DNA from: Exophiala sp. HKRS030
Lineage: Eukaryota > Ascomycota > Eurotiomycetes > Chaetothyriales > Herpotrichiellaceae
Direction of reading: 5' to 3'
Length of the DNA stretch: 64,000 nt
Assembly: GCA_023897205.1 (NCBI GenBank)
Contig: JAHWDD010000004.1
Location: 1,302,001 to 1,366,000, forward strand
Shown here: in pieces, positions 23,168 to 32,921 of the stretch
How the letters are laid out: every line of letters starts with the position of its first letter
Position numbering within the stretch: the stretch's first letter is position 1
Notes under the pieces: model-generated
Told to the model about the DNA's origin: nothing
Database searches by the model: none
What the model saw: the letters and a program-made list of their open reading frames with translations, nothing else
Position numbers and translations under genes: made by a program

Positions 23168-24652
23168 TCATACCACAACGTCACTCGTTGCTACAACGCT
23201 CTGTATCTCGCGCCGGACCTTTGTCATACTCCCGCCATTATGGTCGAACAGCGGACGTGCTGTTTTGCTCGTGACAGGAAGCCCTTCCGTGGCAGTAACA
23301 GCAATAAAGGGGGAGGGAGAAGCATGCCGGATGTGAACGCCCCACAAGGTCATTGGCGCATTTGTATGGTTGACCAGAAGTGCATACATTGCTTCCATGG
23401 CGGATAGCTGCTGTCCAAGGCCACTGGTTCCGTCCCAACCGTTGATATACCATTTTGATCCGCACGTAAGACCGTTGTTCTTATGCACGCATGCTCTTGC
23501 GGCGCCCTGTGCAGAAGCCCTGATGATCTCGCCGACACGTCCTGCGGTGAGGGGTGCCATAATGGATGTCGCGCTCAGCCATCGAAGAAGGTAAGCCTTC
23601 ATAGAGAGTTGGTCGGTATTGCAGGTCATGCCGAGCTCACATTCTGCCTCGAAAACAATATTGGTTGCATTCTCGAAGGGGGACACAAAGGTGTTCGTGG
23701 CTTCGAGCAGACCCACAGTTCTCTCAATCCAAGGAGACGAGCCGTTGGTGAGATTCTGCAGCACTGCGGCGCCGTACAAGAACAAGCCGACATTGTACGT
23801 CCACTGATGATGGTCAATACCGGTACAATTGATTGTTTCATCAGTGCCGTCAAACACATTGTAGATGTTGTCAATGAGGCCAACACCGACCGTCCAGTCC
23901 CATATCTTGTTCGCCCAGTGTATGTAGGTCTGATTGCCTGTGAGTCTTGCCAACCGGGCAGAGAGTTGAAAGAAGGCGCCATTGGACACAGAATTCTTGT
24001 AGTAGTAACCTGCATTTTGTGGGTGAAACTGCCATTTGAGACCGCCGTTACACTTTGTAGTATTCCACCGAGCAACGTAGTCTTGCCATGAGTTCTCGAC
24101 GATCTTGAGCCAGGAAGGAGCGGGCGCAGGTGGCTGAGGGAAGGAATACTCTTCGGCGGATATTGCAGCAAACACCCAAAAGGCTTGGTCGTCATTTCCC
24201 TCATCCAAGACTTCGGAGGGCATGTTGAAGTCGTTCGCTGGACCCAGTTGAGAAACGAGAGCTTCGGTCATGACATTGTTGTATGAATTGTCCCCGGTGT
24301 AATGCCAATACTCCATCATGCCACTCCAAGCACCGCCGGACTCCCACCTACGCGTTTTTAGTTAGAGAACATGTCGAAGTAGGGAGTGAGTAGGTGGGTT
24401 ACCAGTAGTATGGCGGGAAAGGCCATTTTCCAAGGGTGCCGCCACTACGATTACCGTTGTAGAGCTCTTGCAAACCAGAGGCGATGGTTGCAGCTGCGGT
24501 GAGGATGGAACCTAGCTGTTGTTAACAAAGTCATGGTCTTCACTCCAGCCAGACCTCAACTCACTTCGGTCATCGACATCCAGGGCGACTGCCAGCACAG
24601 TCGACGGAATCAAAACAAGAAAGAGAATGGAAATGAGTGTAAAGCCATGCAT
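23168..24652 (-). CDS. GH76 mannan endo-1,6-alpha-mannosidase (Dfg5/Dcw1-like)
   Basis: Three exons, 24652-24565, 24511-24403 and 24347-23168, give 458 residues. Residues 1-21 (MHGFTLISILFLVLIPSTVLA) are a classical secretory signal peptide. The mature part follows GH76: GKWPFPPYYWWESGGAWSGM near the start, the catalytic Asp pair in EGNDDQAFWVFAA, the WQFHPQNAGYYYKNSVSNG loop, HHQWTYNVGLFLYGAA, and CNTDQLSMKAYLLRWL. Several NxT/NxS sequons suggest N-glycosylation. Dfg5/Dcw1 enzymes act at the cell surface to transfer GPI-anchored mannoproteins into the wall. Unlike them, this model ends in a polar tail without a hydrophobic GPI-attachment signal, so either it is secreted or a further 3' exon is missed. 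It diverges from the nitroalkane oxidase gene. Confidence 0.9.
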
Positions 24653-25905
24653 GATGGCAAATGCAAAACTGTGACAATCGACCGCTGAAAGATGAAGGCT
24701 GTTAAAGAGAGAATTGATGGATGGAAGACGGACGAAGAGGCGATATCATCAACGTTGAGTTTTCACAGCCCCTGGGAAGAAGCTGCAGTGAATACGTTTT
24801 CTCGAATTGACGCCCACCATATCACAGTGTCTTCACTGCATCCCAGGGTGAACACATCATTGTGCGAGAACCTTCTGCTGACCTTAATCGCCCAACGGCA
24901 TCTTAGACAAACAGATCATATCGATCAACACACAAGCGTACCCCTACCGGATTCTTCTGCTTTCGAAATACCGCCATACAATCTGATCATTTCGCATCCA
25001 ACCCCATAGCCACTTACAAGGCACCGAGACCATACGACTCCGAGCAGACGAAGTCAACACGCAAGGTCTGACCCCAGACGATTTTACAGACCAGTGTCCC
25101 AACTCTGAGTCTACCAACGCTCATTTTGTTACAGTGACAGTGAATTCTGCTGCGAGATGTGGAGGTCCTGGGCGTACTCTATAGTCTCTCCTTTCAGATC
25201 CGTATTCCAAGTGTTTCGGATTCTGCCATGTCAACCATTTATTGCTTCCGCAAAAGTCTTATGGCAGGCCGAATGCGATAGCAGTCATACAGCCCTTCAG
25301 TCTTACCGCCTATCCACATCTCACAACTCACCATTTGCAATATAGGAAGTTCGCAGGGACGGTTCTGACCAGTGTTGACCAACACAATCATCAAATCGAT
25401 ACTTCTGACAAATAACTGTTCATCAGGTCGTAATGGTAGCATATCGCCTGAAAGATGATCCATCGTAGTCCGTGGAAATCACTGTAACATCTTACCTGCC
25501 TAGTATCCTAGCTAGGTGCGACCTAGGATGTCCGCCTATAACAGCCTCAAAGACTCGCTCCCGGAAGACTTCCGCCTATCTCGATATCACACAATCTGAG
25601 AGACTGTTCCCGGAAGATGTCCGCCTACCTCGATATAACAGTCTCAAAGACTGTTCCCGGGGGATGCCCGACTACCTCGATATAACACAGTCTCAGAGGC
25701 TGTTCCCGGAAGATTTCCGCCTATCCCGATCAGGCGGCTCAAGGCTGACCCATGGCGCCAACTCGATTCGGAATGTATTATCGAACAGACTTAAGATCCA
25801 ACATTGTGCCTGAAATATAAGCCACGGCCAGCATCTGTTCGGTTTCGAATGTGCCCTTTCTGTTGTTTCAAACATTTACAATCCTGCAGCTGCATACTCA
25901 CCAAC
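24653..25905. promoter_or_regulatory. Divergent region between GH76 and nitroalkane oxidase genes
   Basis: 1.25 kb without a convincing gene. The half next to the oxidase carries a degenerate tandem repeat (listed separately). Small open frames here (for example 25472-25813) run through the repeat and have no protein character. Confidence 0.5.
25521..25735. repeat. Degenerate 40-49 bp tandem repeat upstream of nitroalkane oxidase
   Basis: Five copies of a unit containing TCCGCCTAYC or a variant recur at 25531, 25571, 25620, 25667 (degenerate) and 25716, spaced 40, 49, 47 and 49 bases. Copies share blocks reading TTCCCGGAAGA, TCCGCCTAYCTCGATATMACA and GTCTCARAGRCTG. TTCCCGGAA occurs exactly at 25607-25615 and 25703-25711 and is a TTC-N3-GAA inverted repeat. 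The array ends about 170 bases before the oxidase ATG, in its promoter or leader. Confidence 0.85.
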
Positions 25906-27237
25906 ATGATTGATTTTCAGTTGTCGCCAGAACAATTGGCTATGAGAAATGCTGTTAGAGGATTTGCTCGTGCCAATCTGCAAACAGCAAGGTCGATATA
26001 TGAGGCTCAAAGAGCATCATCTTCAGCGTGGGAGGACCGCTTTCGCTCAACCCAACCTATTTACGCTGAAGCCGTCAAAGCCGGCCTGATAAAGGCTCAA
26101 GTCCCAAAACAGCTCGGCGGAGCAGGTGGCCCTCTGATCGAGGCTGCTCTTGTCGTGGAAGAGTTCTATGCTGTCGAAACCAGCGCGTCTTTGACTATCC
26201 TAGGTACTGGATTGGGTTTGACCCCCTTGATCATGTCCGGCTCCCCCGAGCACAGCAAGTTCTTCAAGCCATTCCTTGACGGTACAGGAACGCCGCTGGC
26301 CAGTCTCGTTTTCTCTGAGCCTGGAGGGAGTGCGAACTTTGCAGAAGCAGGTGCATCTGGTTTTGAGACAGTCGCTCAATTGCAAGGCGAGGAATACATC
26401 ATAAATGGGGAAAAGGTGAGTGATCTGCGTTTCTGCTCATTCGAGTTGGTTACCGACAGGATGCAGATATGGGCGACAAATTGTTCAGGCTGGGATGACA
26501 GGGGTGCGGACGTGCAGTGCGTGCTATGCCGCGTCGAGGGTTCAGCGGCCGTGGACGATGTTCGTGGGCAGACAGCAATCATCATCGTCACCCGACAGGA
26601 TATTGCTAAGAATGACGCGAGCGCATACTCCGTGCTTTCTCATCCCGAGACCATTGGTCACACAGCCGTCAATGGGCCGCACATTCGCTTCAAGAACCTG
26701 CGTGTCCCAAGATCCAACCTACTTGCTCCTCCTGGGAAAGGAGCAGATCTGGTTGAGATGACATTTACTGCCTCCGCTGCTCTCGTGGGCGCGATGGGCG
26801 TGGGCATTATGCGACAGACATTTGATCGGGTTCTTGCATGGGCCAAAGAAAATCGACGAGGCTCAAAAGAGGCTATGATCCAGAAACAAAGCGTAGCAGA
26901 TCTGTTGATCAAGATCAAGACTCGATGTGAAGCAACCAGAGCTCTAGTCTGGAAGGCGGCATGTTGTTTTGGCAGCACTCGGTTCGGAGCTGAACTCTGC
27001 TATGAAGCCAAAATCTTTGGATCCGAAAGTGCTGTTGAGTGTGTCATGGATGCCATCAATTTGGTAGGGGTATCGGCATACTCGCGAACCCAGCCATTTG
27101 GAGACCTGCTGAACGATGCTGTTGTCCTGCCGATATTTGATGGCGGCAATGTAGGGGTTCGACGGAGACAGGTTGAAGCTATCTTTGCTCAAGACGCGTA
27201 TGATCCTTGGGAGACTACCTTTGGGCCAGAGAAGTGA
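25906..27237 (+). CDS. Nitroalkane oxidase (acyl-CoA dehydrogenase superfamily flavoenzyme)
   Basis: Two exons, 25906-26415 and 26467-27237, give 426 residues; the join restores the family sequence NGEKIWATNCSGWDDRGAD. The fold is acyl-CoA dehydrogenase: N-terminal helices (MIDFQLSPEQLAMRNAVR), LASLVFSEPGGSANF, and ASAALVGAMGVGIM. The catalytic Glu of acyl-CoA dehydrogenases is replaced by Asp395 in FDGGNVGVRRRQ, with Arg402 seven residues on and Ser273 in TASAALVGAM. These correspond to Asp402, Arg409 and Ser276 of the Fusarium nitroalkane oxidase, which oxidises nitroalkanes to aldehydes with release of nitrite and H2O2. I therefore call the oxidase rather than a generic dehydrogenase. The start matches the family's first residues; an in-frame upstream ATG at 25804 would add 34 residues. 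The 51-base intron has no in-frame stop, so retention would insert 17 residues. Confidence 0.85.
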   Translation: MIDFQLSPEQLAMRNAVRGFARANLQTARSIYEAQRASSSAWEDRFRSTQPIYAEAVKAGLIKAQVPKQLGGAGGPLIEAALVVEEFYAVETSASLTILGTGLGLTPLIMSGSPEHSKFFKPFLDGTGTPLASLVFSEPGGSANFAEAGASGFETVAQLQGEEYIINGEKVSDLRFCSFELVTDRMQIWATNCSGWDDRGADVQCVLCRVEGSAAVDDVRGQTAIIIVTRQDIAKNDASAYSVLSHPETIGHTAVNGPHIRFKNLRVPRSNLLAPPGKGADLVEMTFTASAALVGAMGVGIMRQTFDRVLAWAKENRRGSKEAMIQKQSVADLLIKIKTRCEATRALVWKAACCFGSTRFGAELCYEAKIFGSESAVECVMDAINLVGVSAYSRTQPFGDLLNDAVVLPIFDGGNVGVRRRQVEAIFAQDAYDPWETTFGPEK

Positions 27238-27729
27238 CGACAGAACCGACCTGGTTTTACAGGTGGCATTGCATGTGTAATCACGAAGCTAGGCTGCCTC
27301 AGGGACAAAGTATTCCCGGAATGCGTGTAAAGTCGCCATAAGTGATCGGGTAAGCAGTACAGTTACGAAGATCTAGAGCATAAGGTAGCATGAGAGCACG
27401 GCTCCGAATAGGGAGTACAAGTCCTGTTTACTAAGAAATTACTTAAGCGCCAAGTCAGGTGTTTTGTCGACCCTGATTCTCCCCGTTGGTTCACCCAGGT
27501 TCGTTCCTTTCGCACATCATTTATTATTTCCCATTCTTTCGCCAGTGTGTAAGGGTGAAAGCGTGGAAACCGGATATTTCTCGTAAAACAGGACTATCAA
27601 TCTCGGCACGACGTCTTGATGATGTTCTAAGCAGATCGGGCAACCGAAATCCTCCAGGGATTCAAGTACTCTGCCTCGGCTCCGCCTCACTTTGTTTCAT
27701 CACTCTGGCCATCCCGAAGCGTGTACAAG
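27238..27729. other. Intergenic region and Tfb5 promoter
   Basis: 492 bases between the nitroalkane oxidase stop and the Tfb5 start, both on the plus strand. The open frame at 27486-27800 overlaps Tfb5 in another phase and is not protein-like. No specific element recognised. Confidence 0.45.
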
Positions 27730-27966
27730 ATGCCGAAAGCGGTCAAGGGAGCTCTACTACAATGCGACCCGCCTCAGATGGCTATGGTGCGGAAGATTGA
27801 CCGCGAATCCAACAACGCATACATCATTGAGGAAATCGACGATCATACATGTTTGGTCAAGGAGACCAAAGTGGAAGAGATCAAAGCGCGAGTCAAAGAG
27901 CTCATGGATGCGGCCATGGGCATGGATGAGGACGACAATGACGACAAGGACAGCGACCTGGATTGA
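27730..27966 (+). CDS. tfb5: TFIIH subunit Tfb5 (TTDA/GTF2H5)
   Basis: A 78-residue intronless gene. The protein begins MPKAVKGALLQCDPPQMAMV, continues with the IIEEIDDHTCLVKETKVEEI strand-helix core, and matches the ~70-residue Tfb5/TTDA fold over its whole length. An Asp-rich tail (MDEDDNDDKDSDLD) extends the C-terminus. Tfb5 is the smallest subunit of TFIIH; it binds and stabilises Tfb2 (p52), stimulating the XPB translocase in nucleotide-excision repair and supporting RNA polymerase II initiation. The ATG at 27730 is chosen because it gives the conserved MPKAVKG start. Easily missed because of its size. Confidence 0.93.
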   Translation: MPKAVKGALLQCDPPQMAMVRKIDRESNNAYIIEEIDDHTCLVKETKVEEIKARVKELMDAAMGMDEDDNDDKDSDLD

Positions 27967-30578
27967 ACGCAGCCAGAGTACGAGGTACTCCAAGTCAAGG
28001 CGTATACACTTCTCCAAAGATCTTCGCAGGGACAAAGTGGGCGAGACGGGACCTTCTGTACCCATGTTTATCGAAAGTGGTGAATACAGACTTGGCCGAA
28101 TGGACCACTTGTGTCATGGTAGAACATAACCAAAAGCGAGCTAGAGTGTTCCCGAACGCAGCTCGTCGTTCACAATCCTCTTGAATTGAGACTTGAGGAA
28201 ATCAGGAGCACCAGAGGAGGTGGCAAAAGGCTGGTGAACAGGAAAATGCATTGATGGGAGAGGCATATGCGTAGCACCAACCACCCTACAGAAATGACTA
28301 CGGGGGTGGTTCATAGGCTATGGTGGGTATGTGCTGGTATCGGGGTAGCGGTTACGCGGCAAAATGCAGCAGGAATCCCTAAGCGAGCACGCAAAAGGTT
28401 TATTCGTAAGAGGGAAGTGCAACAGTAGAGAGGGATCTACATGCAAGATTCGTACTCAGCTTGAAAACTTGGTAAGAGGGGTTTGTCGAATACTGTCATT
28501 GCTTGATCGCAAGGAATTGGATACAGTAGACAGCTGCTGGAATGAATCTGACACGTTGACACACTGACACATTGACATACATGCGAATGACACGCTTCTG
28601 TCTGCATGCATGCATGCATGCATGGTTGATTAATGCACATGACCTCTGGGCGAAAAGGGCAGACTGGACCCTGGCAATCGAAAATTGACTGGACGAAGGA
28701 GCAAGTGGTCGAATTTAGGGCTTGGGGGATTGACGGCTGGCGGCGGTGCTGGGGGCGCCCGGTGAGCCTAGTGAAGGCGTTAGGGGCGGGGAAGACAGCC
28801 GGGTGGGATTCGTGAATGCCTGAAAACTGATTAGGGCCAAAGTCTGAGAATGACTTGCGTCCCTTGATCTGCTTTGGCACCGGAACCGCTGGCAAAGCGA
28901 GAACGAGCAAGAGTCCGGATACGAGGTGCAATACAGCGCCTTGTACGCACGAACTCACAACCGAGGACTGAGGGACTCTTTTAGTTGCCAAACATGGAAA
29001 AGCCGGAGATATTCCAGGCACGAGCGACTCGCACAGAGACAACCCGCCCAAAGTCACCAAAAGGCAAGCAAGGAGTAATAAGGAATAACATGAGTACGGA
29101 TAATGAACGGCAAGTCTCCTCCCTTGGTGGCTTCTTGACACTACAGTAGCACCTGGGGACCCAATATCACACCTGTTGGCCACCGCCGATGGCGCCAATG
29201 AGCCAGTGGATGCACTCAGCGCCCTCAATACCTTCCTTATAGGCTATAGGTACGAACAGGGTTCAGTCAGTATGCACCGCTAAGGTACCTCAGAATGCTC
29301 TCCTGTCCAGTACTCGTATGCATTGAATCTTCTACTCTTGTCCTGCAGCGACTGTGATCGTCAACCATTTGATTTCTGCTGCTCTCCATGGAATTACATA
29401 CTCGGTATCGGCTTCGCTTGACGCCCAATCCACTGCTGATCGGTGAATACTGGCCAATGTTCGGCGCCACATACACCCTTGTCTCTTCCCTCCCTTCGTC
29501 CACCCCAATACTCCCGTAGCAGAGAGGTGAATTTCTCCGTAGACGGCCAGCTAGTGCCTGTCATTCGCCCACTACTCTTTTCGTGCATCGGGCTTTCGGT
29601 GGGCCACACAGTACGAGTAGTTGTGGCCCTTTTCCCGTATCTGGATTCCCCGTTCACCGTTACACTAAATGACAAGCCACACTCCGTGCCTACCGACCGA
29701 CACTACAGTACAACATGTACAGGCAACAGAGTCTTCACCACAACTCTCTCCCTACATTCCTCTCTGCAGGTGTTTACAGAACAGTTCATACCTGGCCTAT
29801 TCTTTGCACTCTGATTCTTTATCTTTAATTCATCCTGTCCCGGTCCACTCCACATTTCCTCTTGACCAGCGCGGCGCTCCCCGCTATATTTTCCCCTGCT
29901 TGTTCCAACCCTCAAGTACATTCATCCGAAGATAGAACATTGCGACAACAATGTACGGCTATAACTTCAGCTCACCCTGCTCATAAAACCGCAACGTCGA
30001 TCAGCTACATCATCAAGCAGACTACCCGTCAGGTTCTATCCACCGTTCACCGACGCACAGTGGGCATAAAACCCCGCCGCCAACTCATCAATTCCCCAAA
30101 CAATTGTGACATTTCACACCCTCCCACGCTCCCTCGTCACCGCCTCGCCTTGCAGGTCTCCAGTTCTTCGCAACATTCGAGCCCACTAGGTTGTCAGCCA
30201 GATCTTTCTCCCACAGTCTTAAGATCACTTCAACTTTATCACAGGAGCTTTTTAGTACGTGAGAAGTGCGGCAACCGTCCCGGTCCGTCTCGTGGAGCTT
30301 TTGACGTGAAAGGGTTCTGACTTTGTCCAAGATTGCCAGCAGGGTCTCATCCTCTCCCTTCTGCCCCTGACTGGTTTGCATTGGAACCCAAGTCCCCCTT
30401 CTTCAGTTATTGAAGTACTCTTCTCTTTCCCGACTAATCCACAATATCGAACAACCAGTCCATGGCATATCTCAGGGTCGGCCAGAGAAAAGTGTACCGT
30501 CCATGAACATCACGGTTTTGCACTTTGCTATCAGATCTGCCGAGCAGAGAATGAGGCCAGCATTCAAGTCACCAAATC
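27967..30578. other. 2.6 kb intergenic region with long pyrimidine-rich leader
   Basis: No gene supported. A 263-codon minus-strand frame at 28437-29228 is Ser/Cys/Leu-rich without any recognisable domain and crosses an ATGC microsatellite. From about 29450 to 30500 the plus strand is C/T-rich, as expected for the leader of the fusion gene at 30579; several short upstream ATGs lie in it. Confidence 0.45.
28604..28624. repeat. (GCAT)n microsatellite
   Basis: Five tandem GCAT units, which form a self-complementary sequence. Intergenic. Confidence 0.85.
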
Positions 30579-32921
30579 ATGCTCTTCCCGGCGAATCTAC
30601 TCCCCAACAGTCCACCTCTTGACACAAAGAAGGCGTTGATATTGTTGGACTTCCAGAATGACTTCGTCAGCCACGATGGAAAACTATCTGTCGAAAACGT
30701 TCGGGGCTTCCTACCCAACCTGACCACCCTTGTTAAAGAGTTCCGCACGAAAGGAGATGTGATATGGGCTGGAACCGAATACAGGCAATCTCGTTCCACT
30801 CGGTCTGCTGTGACAGGGTCTCATTCCATCCTCCTTAAGCAGTTCCTGCAGGGGCAAGACAATGATGACGAAGAAGGTGTGCATTATAACGATCCTATTT
30901 ACACTCGCTCACCTGCCGAAGCTCCTCTCTCCCCAACAAAGACCCCGGACCGCTGGCATGATCGTGAAGCCTTCCTTACCCCAACCATGACAATGACACG
31001 CCACAGGTGTTGTTTGCCCGGCTCTACTGGTATTCGGTACCCAAAAGCTATCGAGTCTACCATGGATCCTCAGAAAGATTTGATAATGCTCAAATCTCAC
31101 TATTCGGCATTCGTTGACACTCAACTTCTGATGCATCTCAGGACAAGACTAATCACCCAAATCTATGTCTGTGGGTCGCTTTCGAACATTTCCGTTTATG
31201 CAACTGTCCTTGATGCCGTATGTCACGGCCTAGAGGTGACTATCATCGAGGACTGTCTCGGCTATCGTGACGAGATGTGTCATACCGAGGCCGTACGGCA
31301 GATGGCCGACAGCATGGGAGCAAATGGTATCGACTGCCAAGAACTTCGAGACGATATTGCTGGTCTGTTGGGCGATGTGATCAAAGAGGAAGATTTCACC
31401 ACCAAATTCCAAGTCAGCTTGCCGCGTCCAACATGCCGGACAAAGTCGCACACGTCCAAAAGTCAGATTCGCAACTGGATATCCAACGTGGAAAGTGACG
31501 AGTTTATTACTCCCCCGCCGGAAATGGAAAGAAAGTCTTCGAAAAGGATCGGAAATATAGGTGACAGCAAAAGGGATAATGACTCCAAGGGTGACTCACT
31601 GAAGATCTCACCCCATGCCACTTCAAGCGAGCAAAGCCCCCCACGAAAGAGGTCAACTAGCGACGTTGATTCTTTAGAAGAGAATCGGAGCTGCAAATTG
31701 TCCCATAAACCATCCACGAGGCGCAGCTCGGAGAATAGTCGCAACTCAGAAATGGCGAAGCAGAAACAGAAACCCTCAGCCAGGAAACGATGGCCCTCTC
31801 AGGACACCTTTCAACAGCCACCTAAGCATAGTATGACCAGCGTTACTGAGCATGTTTTACCAACTATGGCTGATATTGCGGACAAAAATCCGAGTCTTGA
31901 TACCAAAAAGAACGAGGAACACAATGCATTTTCAAAGCTGTACAGTGAGCATCATCCGTGCGGACAGAAGAAGAAGAATAAAAGCGTACCCAATATTGTT
32001 GGTCAAGGGGATAGGATTGGCAACGGTGATTGCCAGCTTTGTATCGACGTGATCGAAAGTGAAGAGGCTGAGAATGCCTTCTACGCTCTGAGAGATCAAG
32101 TACAGTGGAACAAAATGTACCACCGTTCGGGAGAAGTGCCTCGTTTGGTCGCTGTCCAGGGTGAGATAAGTGGAAATGGTTCTAAATCCCCCATCTATAG
32201 ACACCCCGCGGACGAGTCGCCTGAATTGCTTCCCTTTGACAGTACGGTCGGCATGTTAAAAAGAGCCGCCGAAAGGGCTGCCGGGCACTCCTTCAACCAC
32301 TGTCTCATCCAGTGGTACCGAAACAGCGAAGATAATATTTCAGAACACTCTGACAAGACGCTCGACATTGTTCGCGGGTCCAGTATCGTGAACTTCAGTC
32401 TGGGTGCCCAGCGGACGATGATCTTGCGGATGAAGAAGACAGCAATAAGAACAGAGGGTGGCCATCGCGAGGACGACCATTCACGGCCATCCCAGCGTAT
32501 TCATCTTGCGCACAATTCCCTTTTCATTCTCGGCGAGGAGACCAACCAGTATTGGTTGCACTCGATTCGAGCGGACAAACGGCCTGCAACGGAAAAGGAC
32601 GCCGCCGAGCGTGCATTCGAAGGCCAACGGATAAGTCTGACATTTCGACAAATCGGGACATTTATCGACTCTAAAGAAAGCACCATCTGGGGCCAGGGTG
32701 CCCGAGGCAAGAAGGAAAAAGATGCCCGCAAACTGCTCAAAGGGGTCGAGGCAGAGGCCGAGGGGGAGGTCATGATCCGGGCGTTCGGTCAAGAAAATCA
32801 CGCCAGCGCCGACTGGAATTGGGACGAGGTATACGGAAAGGGTTTTGATGTTGTCAACTTTGGCGTCAAGACTGATGCAACCGTGCCGGTTGATCCCGAG
32901 ACTGCCCATGCTGTCTCGTGA
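30579..32921 (+). CDS. Isochorismatase-like / AlkB-like 2OG-Fe(II) oxygenase fusion protein
   Basis: A single exon of 780 codons with two catalytic-type domains. Residues ~15-270 are a cysteine-hydrolase (isochorismatase-like) domain: KKALILLDFQNDFV with Asp24, MLKSHYSAFVDT with Lys172, and YVCGSLSNISVYATVLDA, where the usual nucleophilic Cys is Ser205. Residues ~280-480 are a polar, basic, Ser-rich linker, probably disordered and possibly bearing nuclear-import signals (ARKRWPS, GQKKKNKS). Residues ~485-700 look like an AlkB-type double-stranded beta-helix: NHCLIQWYRNSEDNISEHSD with His590 and Asp592, distal His661 in QYWLHSI, and RISLTFR with Arg684/Arg690 for 2-oxoglutarate. The last 80 residues are charged. 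Separately, such domains hydrolyse amides or vinyl ethers, and demethylate nucleic acids or proteins. The pairing suggests nucleobase or nucleic-acid modification, but this is inference. No stop or splice signal separates the halves. Confidence 0.82.
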   Translation: MLFPANLLPNSPPLDTKKALILLDFQNDFVSHDGKLSVENVRGFLPNLTTLVKEFRTKGDVIWAGTEYRQSRSTRSAVTGSHSILLKQFLQGQDNDDEEGVHYNDPIYTRSPAEAPLSPTKTPDRWHDREAFLTPTMTMTRHRCCLPGSTGIRYPKAIESTMDPQKDLIMLKSHYSAFVDTQLLMHLRTRLITQIYVCGSLSNISVYATVLDAVCHGLEVTIIEDCLGYRDEMCHTEAVRQMADSMGANGIDCQELRDDIAGLLGDVIKEEDFTTKFQVSLPRPTCRTKSHTSKSQIRNWISNVESDEFITPPPEMERKSSKRIGNIGDSKRDNDSKGDSLKISPHATSSEQSPPRKRSTSDVDSLEENRSCKLSHKPSTRRSSENSRNSEMAKQKQKPSARKRWPSQDTFQQPPKHSMTSVTEHVLPTMADIADKNPSLDTKKNEEHNAFSKLYSEHHPCGQKKKNKSVPNIVGQGDRIGNGDCQLCIDVIESEEAENAFYALRDQVQWNKMYHRSGEVPRLVAVQGEISGNGSKSPIYRHPADESPELLPFDSTVGMLKRAAERAAGHSFNHCLIQWYRNSEDNISEHSDKTLDIVRGSSIVNFSLGAQRTMILRMKKTAIRTEGGHREDDHSRPSQRIHLAHNSLFILGEETNQYWLHSIRADKRPATEKDAAERAFEGQRISLTFRQIGTFIDSKESTIWGQGARGKKEKDARKLLKGVEAEAEGEVMIRAFGQENHASADWNWDEVYGKGFDVVNFGVKTDATVPVDPETAHAVS

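Noticed and set aside
28437..29228. 263-codon minus-strand frame
   Set aside because: It reads through an ATGC microsatellite, is Ser/Cys/Leu-biased without domains, and has no splice or codon signature of a gene.
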